Shown here: piece by piece, positions 6,245-14,513 of the stretch
Layout of the letters: each line of letters opens with the position of its first letter
Numbering within the stretch: position 1 is the stretch's first letter
NCBI GenBank assembly: GCA_012719545.1
Contig: JAAYAD010000088.1
Coordinates: 1 to 64,000, forward strand
From: Clostridiaceae bacterium
GTDB taxonomy: Bacteria > Bacillota > Clostridia > DSM-8532
Length of the DNA: 64,000 bases
Reading direction: 5' to 3'
Notes under the pieces: generated by a model
Seen by the model: only the letters and a program-made list of their open reading frames with translations
What the model was told of the DNA's origin: nothing
The model's database searches: none
Program-made: the position numbers and the translations under genes

Positions 6245-7044
6245 TTGATTTCTTGTACCGCGATACAAGTATCATTGATTCTTTGTATGCTCAATTATTT
6301 AGCGGAAATATTAAGCAAGTCCAATCAGAAATGAGTTCCACAGTCGAAACTGAACATTCAATTGAAGGTTCTCTGCCTTTCATGAAAGCTGTAAAAGGCG
6401 ACCATGATATCTCTTTAGAAAAGACTACTTCGCAGATTGATCCACATGATGCCAAAATAATTGAATTGTTTGACACAATCGGTATATCTGTTAACGAAAA
6501 ACCGCTACATGATTGCGTTAATGGTGAAATTGTCCTAATAACGGGCGATATTTTACTTAGGAACATAAATACCATAAAATCGTGTTTACCTTTACTTTCA
6601 TCACTTGGTATGTTAACTAGTGCAGAGAAATCATTTAATCAATCTTTAGGTACCGCAGGAGTAAAAACAATTTCAACTGTATTAAATACGCGTAATTTTG
6701 CAAACACTTTAGAAAAAATGTTTGATATGCTTAATTTCCCTTTACATATAGAAATACAGACAAACACCTACGAGAATGCAATGTGTCCTCTGAATGAGCA
6801 GTATCTCAGTATTAGTTCAAAAGACTTGCTATCAATATATGGGCCTTCTTTACCCGGCCAATGGTCAGTTATTGGTATATTGTCACATGTAGAACAGGCT
6901 AAGCCATATACAATAACAAATCCTAATAATTTAAGGCAGATAGCTGATTTCATTCAAAATGAACTTAGAAAATTTGCGAATGATGGTGCTCCAAAGTATA
7001 TTATTAAACCCATAGTAATTTATCAAAAGCTTATCTTTGCTTGA
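6202..7044 (+). CDS. DUF6414-like cargo protein
   Basis: 280 aa; ATG 6202 follows AAAAGGAG. The N-terminus IPALIDFLYRDTSIIDSLYA QLFSG and the following beta-rich region resemble the DUF6414 family, whose members are ~250-300 aa, of unknown function and often on mobile elements. A middle segment (ISLEKTTSQIDPHDAKIIEL) and a hydrophobic LRNINTIKSCLPLLSSLGML stretch precede a C-terminal helical domain. No catalytic motif is evident. It is followed by hairpin repeat B. A phage-defence role is possible from location only. Confidence 0.6.
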   Translation: MGKIENGKSKIPALIDFLYRDTSIIDSLYAQLFSGNIKQVQSEMSSTVETEHSIEGSLPFMKAVKGDHDISLEKTTSQIDPHDAKIIELFDTIGISVNEKPLHDCVNGEIVLITGDILLRNINTIKSCLPLLSSLGMLTSAEKSFNQSLGTAGVKTISTVLNTRNFANTLEKMFDMLNFPLHIEIQTNTYENAMCPLNEQYLSISSKDLLSIYGPSLPGQWSVIGILSHVEQAKPYTITNPNNLRQIADFIQNELRKFANDGAPKYIIKPIVIYQKLIFA

Positions 7045-7088
7045 CATCGATTGTTATTGAGATACGTAAATGCAACTTTACAGATAGA

Positions 7089-7142
7089 TTGCAGCTTTGG
7101 CTACTTCTTAGGTCAAGACATAATTAATGTCTTGGCTTTTTT
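7089..7142 (+). repeat. Cargo hairpin repeat, copy B
   Basis: TTGCAGCTTTGGCTACTTCT, TAGGT, then CAAGACAT-AATTA-ATGTCTTG and GGCTTTTTT. It lies only ~30 nt before the start of the following gene, so it is in that gene's leader if transcription comes from upstream. Confidence 0.75.
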
Positions 7143-7172
7143 ATTTAAAAATAAGAATCTTGAGGTTTAAAG

Positions 7173-7697
7173 ATGGCAATCTACGAGCAATTATCATTTG
7201 ATAATATTGAGGTATCGGAACCAAAGCCCGAAATTAAACTTTTCCAAAAAATTTATAGCTTTATAAAAGAAAAATATGATGATGCTGAAAGTGTGACTTT
7301 AAAAGTTAATAAATCCTATTTATCCATATGCTTTTTTAGGGTTCCAAAGTTGCGAATCAAAAAAGTTAAGAATGAAGTATTTCTTGAAATACCTGAGCAT
7401 TTTAAGGATGAGCTTAATAGGCATAACATTGAAAACACTGTTACAGCGGATCATTACTATAGAGTTAAAGTACCTGGTTTTATCTCAAATAATCTTCGGG
7501 CGCTTATTTCAGATATCTATGAATATTGTTATAGAAAATATTCTGATGAGCGTTTTGATTGCTGTTCCAGATATTTAGAGTGCTCGGATAATAAAATGTG
7601 CTGCTATGAAGGTCAAAAGTTTTCAAGAGCATGCAGTTATCATTATAAGTTAAAAGATGGAATTATCTTTTTTGGTAAAAACAGAACTATTAAATAA
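7173..7697 (+). CDS. Cargo protein with C-terminal Cys cluster
   Basis: 174 aa; ATG 7173 follows GAGGTTTAAAG. The N-terminal ~120 residues are mixed alpha/beta with no recognised motif. The C-terminus carries FDCCSRYLECSDNKMCCYEG then ...RACSYHYKLKDGIIFFGKN: seven clustered cysteines, consistent with a zinc or Fe-S site, and a GIIFFGKN end that I recall from other small phage/host proteins. It is 21 nt before the TerB-BRCT gene and likely cotranscribed with it. Confidence 0.6.
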   Translation: MAIYEQLSFDNIEVSEPKPEIKLFQKIYSFIKEKYDDAESVTLKVNKSYLSICFFRVPKLRIKKVKNEVFLEIPEHFKDELNRHNIENTVTADHYYRVKVPGFISNNLRALISDIYEYCYRKYSDERFDCCSRYLECSDNKMCCYEGQKFSRACSYHYKLKDGIIFFGKNRTIK

Positions 7698-7718
7698 GTT
7701 GATGTTATGGGTGAAATT

Positions 7719-8690
7719 ATGAGCGCGAAATCAATTGAGCATTATGAAGATTTATCATTTAAGAAATATATGAGCAAAGCTCAGCGTGATAAAGCAATTA
7801 TGACTTTAGAAGGGATACTAAGAGGCATTTCATTAGACGGAAAAATAAAAAGTAAAGAAGTAGAAGAGCTCGCTTTTTGGTGTAATTTAAACAGGCAATA
7901 CATAAATAAAAGTTTTTTCAAAGAGGTTATCCCAGTAATTGATGAAGCATTAAGAGATTATACCCTCACCCGTGAAGAAATTGAGGATATTCTTTGGGTG
8001 TGCGAACATTATGTAAATCCAATGAAATATTATTCTGGATTAACTGTCAAAACACAGCGACTTCATGGGATACTACATGGTATTCTTGCTGACAATGAAA
8101 TTACTGATGAAGAAATAATCGCATTAAAAGAATGGATAGATAGAAACACAAGCCTTATGGGTTCTTATCCTTATGAAGAGATTAAAAGCCTTTTACTCTC
8201 TATTCTAGAAGATGGCGTTATAAGTGAGGAAGAGCGGAATATTCTTAAACTCTTCTTTAGTGAGTTTGTGGATCTGAGCCAGTCACTAAATCTTAATGCA
8301 TTAGAAATTGAAAAGTTACAGAATGAGATCACCATACATGGTATCTGTATGAATAACCCTGAAATAACTTTTAAGGATAAGCTTTTTTGCTTTACTGGGG
8401 TATCGTCCAGAGCCAAAAGGGGAGATATAGCGAGGCTAATTGAAGAACGCGGTGGGAAGTACAATGACAATGTAACTGGAAAAACAGATTACCTCATCGT
8501 GGGAAATGAAGGTAATCCATGTTGGGCTTTTTCATGTTACGGCCGGAAAGTGGAAAAAGCAATGAATATGCGCAAAGAAGGAAAGCAGATATGTATAGTA
8601 AATGAAATAGATTTTTGGGGTGCAGTGCAATCAGCATCATCAAAACCGGAACAGTTTAGTATCGTATTAAAGTTGGAAAAAAATCAATAA
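7719..8690 (+). CDS. TerB-like/BRCT fusion protein
   Basis: 323 aa. Residues ~20-200 contain two or three helical repeats with acidic loops (GILRGISLDGKIKSKEVEEL; GILADNEITDEEIIAL; ILEDGVISEEERNILKLFF) in the TerB/tellurite-resistance style, which bind metal in relatives. The C-terminal ~90 residues are a BRCT domain (FKDKLFCFTGVSSRAKRGDI, ERGGKYNDNVTGKTDYLIVG), as in NAD-dependent DNA ligase or PolIII-epsilon relatives. ATG 7719 has GGGTGA upstream and is preferred over ATG 7707. It suggests a DNA-end or damage sensor; function unproven. Confidence 0.75.
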   Translation: MSAKSIEHYEDLSFKKYMSKAQRDKAIMTLEGILRGISLDGKIKSKEVEELAFWCNLNRQYINKSFFKEVIPVIDEALRDYTLTREEIEDILWVCEHYVNPMKYYSGLTVKTQRLHGILHGILADNEITDEEIIALKEWIDRNTSLMGSYPYEEIKSLLLSILEDGVISEEERNILKLFFSEFVDLSQSLNLNALEIEKLQNEITIHGICMNNPEITFKDKLFCFTGVSSRAKRGDIARLIEERGGKYNDNVTGKTDYLIVGNEGNPCWAFSCYGRKVEKAMNMRKEGKQICIVNEIDFWGAVQSASSKPEQFSIVLKLEKNQ

Positions 8691-8705
8691 ACCAAAAATT
8701 AAGAT

Positions 8706-8763
8706 TTCGACAGCTAAGGCTATATCCAAAGGCTAAGACACGATTGTTGACTTGGCTTTTTTT
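8706..8763 (+). repeat. Cargo hairpin repeat, copy C
   Basis: CGACAGCTAAGGCTATATCC, then GGCTAAGACA...TGACTTGGC and a 7-8 T run. More diverged than A and B, but the same layout, ending ~28 nt before the DUF4365 start codon. Confidence 0.65.
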
Positions 8764-8791
8764 CGAATTTAAAAATTCTAGGAGCTTAAAT

Positions 8792-9313
8792 ATGTTGCCT
8801 ATTAATAAGATTAAAGAAGAAATTAGTAGAGCTTTTGTTAGTTTGATAACAGCTAGATCAGGATACGTGGTCGAGTATTTAGGGCATGATTTTGGGATTG
8901 ATGGTACAATAAGAGAGCTAATAAAACTACCTAACGGTGATGTACGCCCTGGATATGGACCAAGTATTGATTTTCAACTAAAATCAACAGAAAATTACAT
9001 AATAGAAAATGACAATATTGTTTATGATCTGGAAGCAAAAAACTACAACGATTTAGTGGTAAACTCAGCAAATCCTAGAATTTTAATTCTATACTTGTTA
9101 CCTAGGGAACAGGATAGATGGGTAAAAATCCTTGGAAAAGATGCTAATACTTTCACATTAATGATGCATAGTGCATGGTGGCATTCCTTAAGAAACGAGG
9201 AACCTACTCATAATACAAGTAAAGTTAGAATTAGAATTCCTCTATCTCAAAGATTCGAATTGAATACAATAAGAAATATGTTTTATAATATTAATCAAGG
9301 TAACGCGTTATGA
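8792..9313 (+). CDS. DUF4365 PD-(D/E)XK nuclease-like protein
   Basis: 173 aa; ATG 8792 follows AGGAG. The N-terminal helix with EE (residues 9-10), GHDFGIDGTI (D37) and IDFQLKST (Q62-x-K64) match the DUF4365 family, a PD-(D/E)XK nuclease-fold group seen in defence islands. In this family the D...Q/E-x-K set forms the metal-dependent active site. Its stop overlaps the next start by 4 nt (ATGA), so the pair is co-translated. Target unknown. Confidence 0.78.
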   Translation: MLPINKIKEEISRAFVSLITARSGYVVEYLGHDFGIDGTIRELIKLPNGDVRPGYGPSIDFQLKSTENYIIENDNIVYDLEAKNYNDLVVNSANPRILILYLLPREQDRWVKILGKDANTFTLMMHSAWWHSLRNEEPTHNTSKVRIRIPLSQRFELNTIRNMFYNINQGNAL

Positions 9314-10452
9314 GAATGTTATTTAGTAATCTACAAGAATTAAACAATTCTAACATTATAAATTATCTTAAACGTAATGATTGGGTTCTGTTAGATGACT
9401 ACCCCAATAAGAACTTTTTATGCTTTATAAACGATGAATATGGTAAAATATTTATTCCATCAAACGAATCTTTTGCAGATTATTATCTGAGGATTCGCGA
9501 AGCCATCCTATTTTTATCAGAAATATACAAAACCTCAACAGATGAAATCATTAATGATATTATCAATCCCCTTATAGATTATTTTTCGATAAGAATCATA
9601 TCTAGTGGAATTAAAGATGGTAAAATCCCTCTAGATGTAGCTACTAATTACTTAATTGGGCTTAAAGAGCTAGTAATTTCATCGGCCGCTAATGAGGAAA
9701 ATCCTAGACCATATGTGTTGAGAGCTTCAAAAAATGATAGTCAATATGCCAATCTTTTTAAGTTTGCACAGACTAAGGTCGGAAGTTATATCATGACAAT
9801 AGAAACAAATCCTATGGATGAAATATCATGGACCCAAATAGTTATGGATGAAAATCAATGTGGTTTTATTGATTCGCAGGAAGAAATTCAATTCCCACGT
9901 AGAATAATGAATCGAATTTCTACTGCATTCAAGCAGTTACAAGAATTCGATCTGGAAGACATGGAAACTTTTTTAGAAAGCGCATATATAGAGGGATTAA
10001 ATGCAAATATGTGTGATGCTATTTCAAAGTTTTATGAGAACGATTTACCAGATTTTAATATAGAAGTAAACTTTGGAACGACAGAATCACATAAAAAAAA
10101 TAATAGTTTATTTAAGTATAGGTACAATAAAGAATCACAATATGCGGTTAAAATAATAAGCGAGGAATATAAGAAAAAAAATGTTACTCAAGAAGTTCAG
10201 ATTTGTGGTAAGGTCGAGGGTTTAAAGGCACTGCATGGAATAGTAAATAAAGAAGAGCTTAGTGGATTTGCTACTATAATTGGGGAAGTCGATGGTCAGA
10301 CAAAGAAAGTTCGTGTTTTTTTAGAAGGTAAAGATTTTAGGTTAGCTTGTGATGTTCTCAAAAGAGGTAAGAGCTTGAAAGTTAAGGGAGAAATGTCTCG
10401 TGTAGGTAAATTTTTTACTATTGAATGTCCAACGATAATAGAAGAGATATAA
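9310..10452 (+). CDS. Partner of DUF4365 protein with C-terminal OB-like domain
   Basis: 380 aa. The first ~280 residues are mostly helical without recognised motifs (IFIPSNESFADYYLRIREAI... is its best-defined stretch). Residues ~290-380 (QICGKVEGLKAL, GFATIIGEVDGQTKKVRVFL, LKVKGEMSRVGKFFTIECP) have the strand pattern of an OB-fold, suggesting nucleic-acid or protein binding. Gene overlap with the DUF4365 gene implies a complex. Probably the sensor or effector half of a two-gene system; inferred. Confidence 0.65.
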   Translation: MRMLFSNLQELNNSNIINYLKRNDWVLLDDYPNKNFLCFINDEYGKIFIPSNESFADYYLRIREAILFLSEIYKTSTDEIINDIINPLIDYFSIRIISSGIKDGKIPLDVATNYLIGLKELVISSAANEENPRPYVLRASKNDSQYANLFKFAQTKVGSYIMTIETNPMDEISWTQIVMDENQCGFIDSQEEIQFPRRIMNRISTAFKQLQEFDLEDMETFLESAYIEGLNANMCDAISKFYENDLPDFNIEVNFGTTESHKKNNSLFKYRYNKESQYAVKIISEEYKKKNVTQEVQICGKVEGLKALHGIVNKEELSGFATIIGEVDGQTKKVRVFLEGKDFRLACDVLKRGKSLKVKGEMSRVGKFFTIECPTIIEEI

Positions 10453-10521
10453 CAGAACATATGTTCTTGAAACGAAGATAAGATTACTATATAATTAAGG
10501 CATACCAAAGGAGGGTATGTC

Positions 10522-11133
10522 TTGATTATTTCTGAGGATGAAATTCGTCAGATAGCTGTAAATCTCTTGAAGGTACATAATATTGACACTTCTTCGGCAA
10601 TTGACATCAAGGAATTAATCAAACTGTCAGGCAAAAAAATATCATGGATGGTTGCCGACCTTAAGGGTATCAATGGGTTCACTTGCTATAACACCAATAA
10701 AGACAGTTACCGAATGTTCTTTGATGAATCTCTTATCAATAACTGCCCTGCACGCTTAAACTTTACTATGGCTCATGAATTCGGGCATATTATGCTAAAT
10801 CATTTTTCAGACTTGGATAATTCAATACTCATGCATTACGAAAAGGAAAGAGCAGCTAATATTTTTGTAGATGAGCTACTTATGCCAACGGTGCAGGTAA
10901 TGAAGTATAAGCTTAATGCTTGGGAAATTTCTGAAACATACAATGTTTCCTTAACCGCAGCATATAACAAAATAAGATATATGAAGCAGAACTCTTTATA
11001 TAAGAAAGAAAGGGCAATAGCGACGGCTCTTAATATAATCAACAGGCATCATGTTCCTGTTTATAGCTTTGATTTTAAATTGGTTGAGGCACTTCGTGAC
11101 CATTGGCTTGACCCAGATTATTCGGTGCTGTAA
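10522..11133 (+). CDS. ImmA/IrrE-type metalloprotease
   Basis: 203 aa with the zinc motif FTMAHEFGHIMLNH (HExxH at ~residue 89) and downstream Glu (EKERAANIFVDELLMP), the ImmA/IrrE signature. In ICEBs1 and related elements such proteases cleave the ImmR repressor after DNA damage or quorum signals. TTG 10522 is chosen because AAAGGAGGG precedes it. In this element ~4.9 kb of cargo separates it from the repressor at 5.2 kb, although the two normally lie side by side. Confidence 0.9.
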   Translation: MIISEDEIRQIAVNLLKVHNIDTSSAIDIKELIKLSGKKISWMVADLKGINGFTCYNTNKDSYRMFFDESLINNCPARLNFTMAHEFGHIMLNHFSDLDNSILMHYEKERAANIFVDELLMPTVQVMKYKLNAWEISETYNVSLTAAYNKIRYMKQNSLYKKERAIATALNIINRHHVPVYSFDFKLVEALRDHWLDPDYSVL

Positions 11134-11169
11134 GATATTAGGGTACAAACCAATAATTGAGGTTAAATC

Positions 11170-12633
11170 ATGTATGCCATTTATGCCAGACAGTCAATTG
11201 AAAAGTCTGACAGTATCAGCATTGAAACTCAGATAAATCTTTGCAGCTCATTTGCAAAAGGAGAATTCCTAGTATATAAAGATGCCGGCTATTCAGGATC
11301 GTCCACTGACAGGCCAGATTTCCAACGCCTGCTTTCAGATATCGAAGCCGGTAAAATTAGTGCTGTAATTTGTTATAGGTTGGACAGAATCAGCAGAAGT
11401 CTTACAGACTTTGCAAAGCTTATTGAGTTCTTTGAGAAATATAAAGTTCAGTTTATTAGTGCTACAGAGCAATTTGATACCTCATCCCCCATTGGTCGTG
11501 CCATGGTATATATCATCATGGTTTTTGCTCAATTGGAGAGAGAAACAATTGTGGAGCGTATAAAGGATAATTATTTTTCCCGAGCCAAAAAAGGGATGTT
11601 CCTGGGTGGACGGTGTCCTTTTGGTTACAAAAGCAAGCAGATAATACTTGATGGAAAGAAATGCTCCGTTCTTGAAATTGACCCGGATGAAGCAAGCATA
11701 CTTAAAGAGATATTCAGAAGATATACAGAGGAAAATGAATCTTTATATAATATAGCAATATCTCTTCCGGGCTCCTGGACTTCTAATAAGGTATCCAGAA
11801 TACTTAAGAATCCCGCTCCTGTCAAAAATTCAATAGATTTGTATGAGTATTTTAAAAATAACGGATATCAAATTGCCAACCAAATAGATGATTTTAACGG
11901 AGAGAATGGCTGTCTGCTTGTCGGAAAAGAAAAAGGAAAGAAAAACCGTGTATATTGCCCGACATCAGAACAGACATTGGTGATAGGTTTACATAGTCCC
12001 ATTATTGATGCGCGCACCTATATTGCTGCCCAGGCAAGGCTTCAAAAAAATAAAGCATCTAAACGCCTTGGAACTGGTCATTTGTCTTGGTTAACTGGTC
12101 TTCTTAGGTGCGGCCTATGCGGATATTCTGTTACATCAAAAGTTGTGAAGGGATATAAATACTTCTGCTGCAGAGGAAGAAGCAATTATGGTCCTGATAA
12201 ATGCAGCGTTAAAAAGCTTTTTGTTGCAGGAGAAATTGAAAAGGCTGTAGAAGCAGAGCTGTTGAAACGTTGCAGGGATACAAAGTTATTATTAGCTCCA
12301 TCTACTGATACCCCCCACGATATGGCTATTAAAGCTCAGATTATCAAAATAGATGAGCAGATAGATAATTTATTGTCTCAAATGGCAGAAGGTGTTGTAG
12401 GAGAATATATCGCCAAAAAAATAGAATCATTGGATGCTAAAAAGAAAGAATTGCAGGCTCAAATCAAGACCAAGGAGCCGGCAATTGACCCAGAGAAAAT
12501 AGAAGAAATGCGCAACATAGTTCTTAATGAATGGCAGGATCTTGACATAAAGCTTAAGCACTCTATTGCTGAGTTTTTCATTAATAAAATCTATATTTCT
12601 GAGGATGAAATGCGCATAGAATGGGCTTTTTAA
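11170..12633 (+). CDS. Large serine recombinase (integrase)
   Basis: 487 aa. The catalytic domain begins MYAIYARQSIEKSDSISIET with nucleophile Ser9, followed by YSGSSTDRPDFQRLL, YRLDRISRSLTDF and the RAMVYIIMVFAQLERE helix. A recombinase domain (GGRCPFGYK...) and a zinc ribbon (LLRCGLCGYSV..CCRG..C) precede a C-terminal coiled coil (~370-440). These enzymes integrate and excise phages and ICEs at attP/attB. It is the last element gene on this side, so an att site is expected just to the right. Confidence 0.95.
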   Translation: MYAIYARQSIEKSDSISIETQINLCSSFAKGEFLVYKDAGYSGSSTDRPDFQRLLSDIEAGKISAVICYRLDRISRSLTDFAKLIEFFEKYKVQFISATEQFDTSSPIGRAMVYIIMVFAQLERETIVERIKDNYFSRAKKGMFLGGRCPFGYKSKQIILDGKKCSVLEIDPDEASILKEIFRRYTEENESLYNIAISLPGSWTSNKVSRILKNPAPVKNSIDLYEYFKNNGYQIANQIDDFNGENGCLLVGKEKGKKNRVYCPTSEQTLVIGLHSPIIDARTYIAAQARLQKNKASKRLGTGHLSWLTGLLRCGLCGYSVTSKVVKGYKYFCCRGRSNYGPDKCSVKKLFVAGEIEKAVEAELLKRCRDTKLLLAPSTDTPHDMAIKAQIIKIDEQIDNLLSQMAEGVVGEYIAKKIESLDAKKKELQAQIKTKEPAIDPEKIEEMRNIVLNEWQDLDIKLKHSIAEFFINKIYISEDEMRIEWAF

Positions 12634-12646
12634 TAATTAAAACAAC

Positions 12647-12668
12647 AACTGGGGTAAACGCCCCAGTT
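12647..12668 (+). terminator. Terminator of recombinase
   Basis: AACTGGGG-TAAACG-CCCCAGTT followed by TT/ATTTT. The convergent secreted-protein gene ends right beside it, so the hairpin may serve both strands. Confidence 0.8.
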
Positions 12669-13058
12669 TTATTTTGAACAATAATTTTCAGTCGCTTCAC
12701 GTTTCTCTATAATGACTATACCATCAAGATAATAATTGTTCTGCTGTTCACTCTTTTGCAAGTTATATTTGTTTGCAATTTCTTCTAATACCTTTTCATC
12801 TACAGTGTTATCTTGTTCCTTAGATTTGCTTAATTCATCATACTCTTTGATAGTATCTTCGATAAATGACTGTACTTCATCCAGGCCATTATCTTTTAAA
12901 TACTTCAATATATCAGGATGGTCTTGTAATTCATCCAGACGATAGAATTCTAATCTACCAGGTTTATCTGCCTGTTTGTATGCAGATATTCCAAATGAAT
13001 TAGTTATCATCAAAGCTATTATGAAGAAAAATGCTAATATCTTTTTAACTTTTAGCAT
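12669..13058 (-). CDS. Small secreted protein
   Basis: 129 aa. An N-terminal signal peptide (MLKVKKILAFFFIIALMITN, cleavage likely after ...GISA) is followed by a ~100-aa hydrophilic, acidic, helical domain (RLDELQDHPDILKYLKDNGL). No cysteine pair or known motif except one C-terminal Cys. It lies between the recombinase and the truncated peroxiredoxin, so it could be the element's last cargo gene or a host gene. Confidence 0.6.
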   Translation of the reverse strand: MLKVKKILAFFFIIALMITNSFGISAYKQADKPGRLEFYRLDELQDHPDILKYLKDNGLDEVQSFIEDTIKEYDELSKSKEQDNTVDEKVLEEIANKYNLQKSEQQNNYYLDGIVIIEKREATENYCSK

Positions 13059-13194
13059 GGTTTATCCCTTGACCTATATAAAATGGCATCTGTATTGTAT
13101 AATACTAAATTTCTGCTGTCAATATATCCTATCAATAGAAAATTATATATAATACTTTAACTAAAAGTATTTCATACTTTCAACAAATGTGATA

Positions 13195-13392
13195 TTATAA
13201 ATGCTGAAATGCAATCAAATCTAAGCTTTCAGAATTTTGCCTTTCTGTAACAGGGGATAAATCGCCCGGATGTGAGAATAATATCAGCCATTTTCCTTTA
13301 TAGTCAGAAAGTGAAACCGGTCCGAATGTCGATACAGCCTTAAAATCAGGAGCCTTTTGCCCAAGCCTCAAACAGAAACCACAGCTATCCAT
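13195..13392 (-). pseudogene. Truncated peroxiredoxin (AhpC/TSA family)
   Basis: 65 codons start MDSCGFCLRLGQKAPDFKAV and continue with SLSDYKGKWLILFSHPGDLS PV, the N-terminal third of a Prx6/AhpC-type peroxiredoxin. In the family the next residue is the peroxidatic Cys (PVCTTE); here PV is followed by TERQNSES and a stop 15 residues later, so the catalytic Cys and the rest are missing. GAGGT lies upstream of the start. Likely a disrupted gene; the break may mark the right end of the mobile element. Confidence 0.75.
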
Positions 13393-13447
13393 CTTGATAC
13401 CTCATACCATCTTGTCCCTCTACATCATATGCCTTGTACAAAAAATT

Positions 13448-13467
13448 GGACAATGGTAGGCTTGTCC
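13448..13467 (+). terminator. Hairpin with T-run
   Basis: GGACAATGGTAGGCTTGTCC followed by TTTTTT on the plus strand (and a shorter T-run on the other). It lies in the leader of the peroxiredoxin fragment; no plus-strand gene needs it. Confidence 0.45.
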
Positions 13468-13484
13468 TTTTTTAAAAATTAAAA

Positions 13485-13508
13485 AAGTTCTTCCCGTGGG
13501 AAGAACTT
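13485..13508 (-). terminator. Terminator of rlmB operon
   Basis: AAGTTCTTCCC-ACG-GGAAGAACTT then T-run on the minus strand, 19 nt after the rlmB stop. Confidence 0.9.
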
Positions 13509-13526
13509 TCTACGCTCTTAGGATAA

Positions 13527-14513
13527 TCATTTGCTTCTCTGCTTGGATATTTCAAACATTACAAGGGCGGCTGCCACTCCTGCATTGAGGGATGAAATTG
13601 TACCTTTCATGGGAATTCTCACAATAAGGTCACATTCACTCTTTACAAGCCTTGACATACCCTCTCCCTCGCTTCCTATTACAAGAGCGCAGGGACCTTT
13701 AAGGTCTGCTTCGTAATATACGCTTTCTCCATCCATATCGGTGCCGATAATCCATAAACCTTCATTCTTAAGGGAACGAAGTGTTTGAACCAGATTCGTA
13801 ACTCTTGCAACGGGCACATACTCCAGGGCACCTGCCGCCACCTTTGCAACTGTTGCATTCAATGATGCAGAGCGGCGCTTAGGAATTATTATGCCATGAA
13901 CTCCCGCACATTCGGCACTTCTTATTATTGAACCAAAATTATTGGTATCTGTTATCTCATCAAGAACAAGTATGAAAGGATCTTCTCCTTTCTCTTTAGC
14001 TATTGCAAGTATATCATCAACCTCAACATATTCCCTTGCTGCCGTTTCTAAAATTACGCCCTGATGTGCACGGGTAAGGGACATTGAATCAAGCTTTTTC
14101 CTGTCTACATACTGGATGGGTATTTCCTTTTCCCTTGCCATGGCGATAATTCTTAAAAGGAATGAATCCTGGGAGTCCTTCTCCACATACAGCTTATTGG
14201 CAGGGCGTGATGACCTGATTGCCTCAAACACAGGGTTTTTACCCTCTACCCTGTCTTCCCTGTCCTGTTCTTCATTAACTGACTCAAATTTCAGGGCAAA
14301 CTCATCCCTGCTCTTTTCATATACATCCTTTTTATTGCCTGCTGGCTTACCAAAGGCTTTTGTGCCCTGTAAGTCCCTTCCATTACCTTTTTTACGTGAA
14401 CGTTTATCCTCAAAATTAGGTGCTTCTTCACGGAAGGCGCCTCTTCTGCTCCTTGCAGCACCTGCTGTTTTCTTATCATTATCTTTTCTTGATTTACCGG
14501 TTGTTCTTCTCAT
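13527..14513 (-). CDS. rlmB: 23S rRNA 2'-O-methyltransferase, RlmB/TrmH family
   Basis: SPOUT-class SAM-dependent methyltransferase that modifies a ribose in 23S rRNA (G2251 in E. coli). After a ~90-aa basic, low-complexity N-terminal extension (RRTTGKSRKDNDKKTAGAAR...), the substrate-binding domain starts at VEGKNPVFEAIRS; the knot motifs are LDEITDTNNFGSIIRSAECA, ALVIGSEGEGMSRLV and VRIPMKGTISSLNAGVAAAL. It overlaps mrnC by 20 nt; ATG 14513 has AAAGG upstream. The extension is unusual and may be RNA-binding. Confidence 0.92.
   Translation of the reverse strand: MRRTTGKSRKDNDKKTAGAARSRRGAFREEAPNFEDKRSRKKGNGRDLQGTKAFGKPAGNKKDVYEKSRDEFALKFESVNEEQDREDRVEGKNPVFEAIRSSRPANKLYVEKDSQDSFLLRIIAMAREKEIPIQYVDRKKLDSMSLTRAHQGVILETAAREYVEVDDILAIAKEKGEDPFILVLDEITDTNNFGSIIRSAECAGVHGIIIPKRRSASLNATVAKVAAGALEYVPVARVTNLVQTLRSLKNEGLWIIGTDMDGESVYYEADLKGPCALVIGSEGEGMSRLVKSECDLIVRIPMKGTISSLNAGVAAALVMFEISKQRSK

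Noticed and set aside
13195-13220. Peroxiredoxin rescued by a frameshift
   Set aside because: The residues expected after the peroxidatic Cys are not found in any frame downstream.
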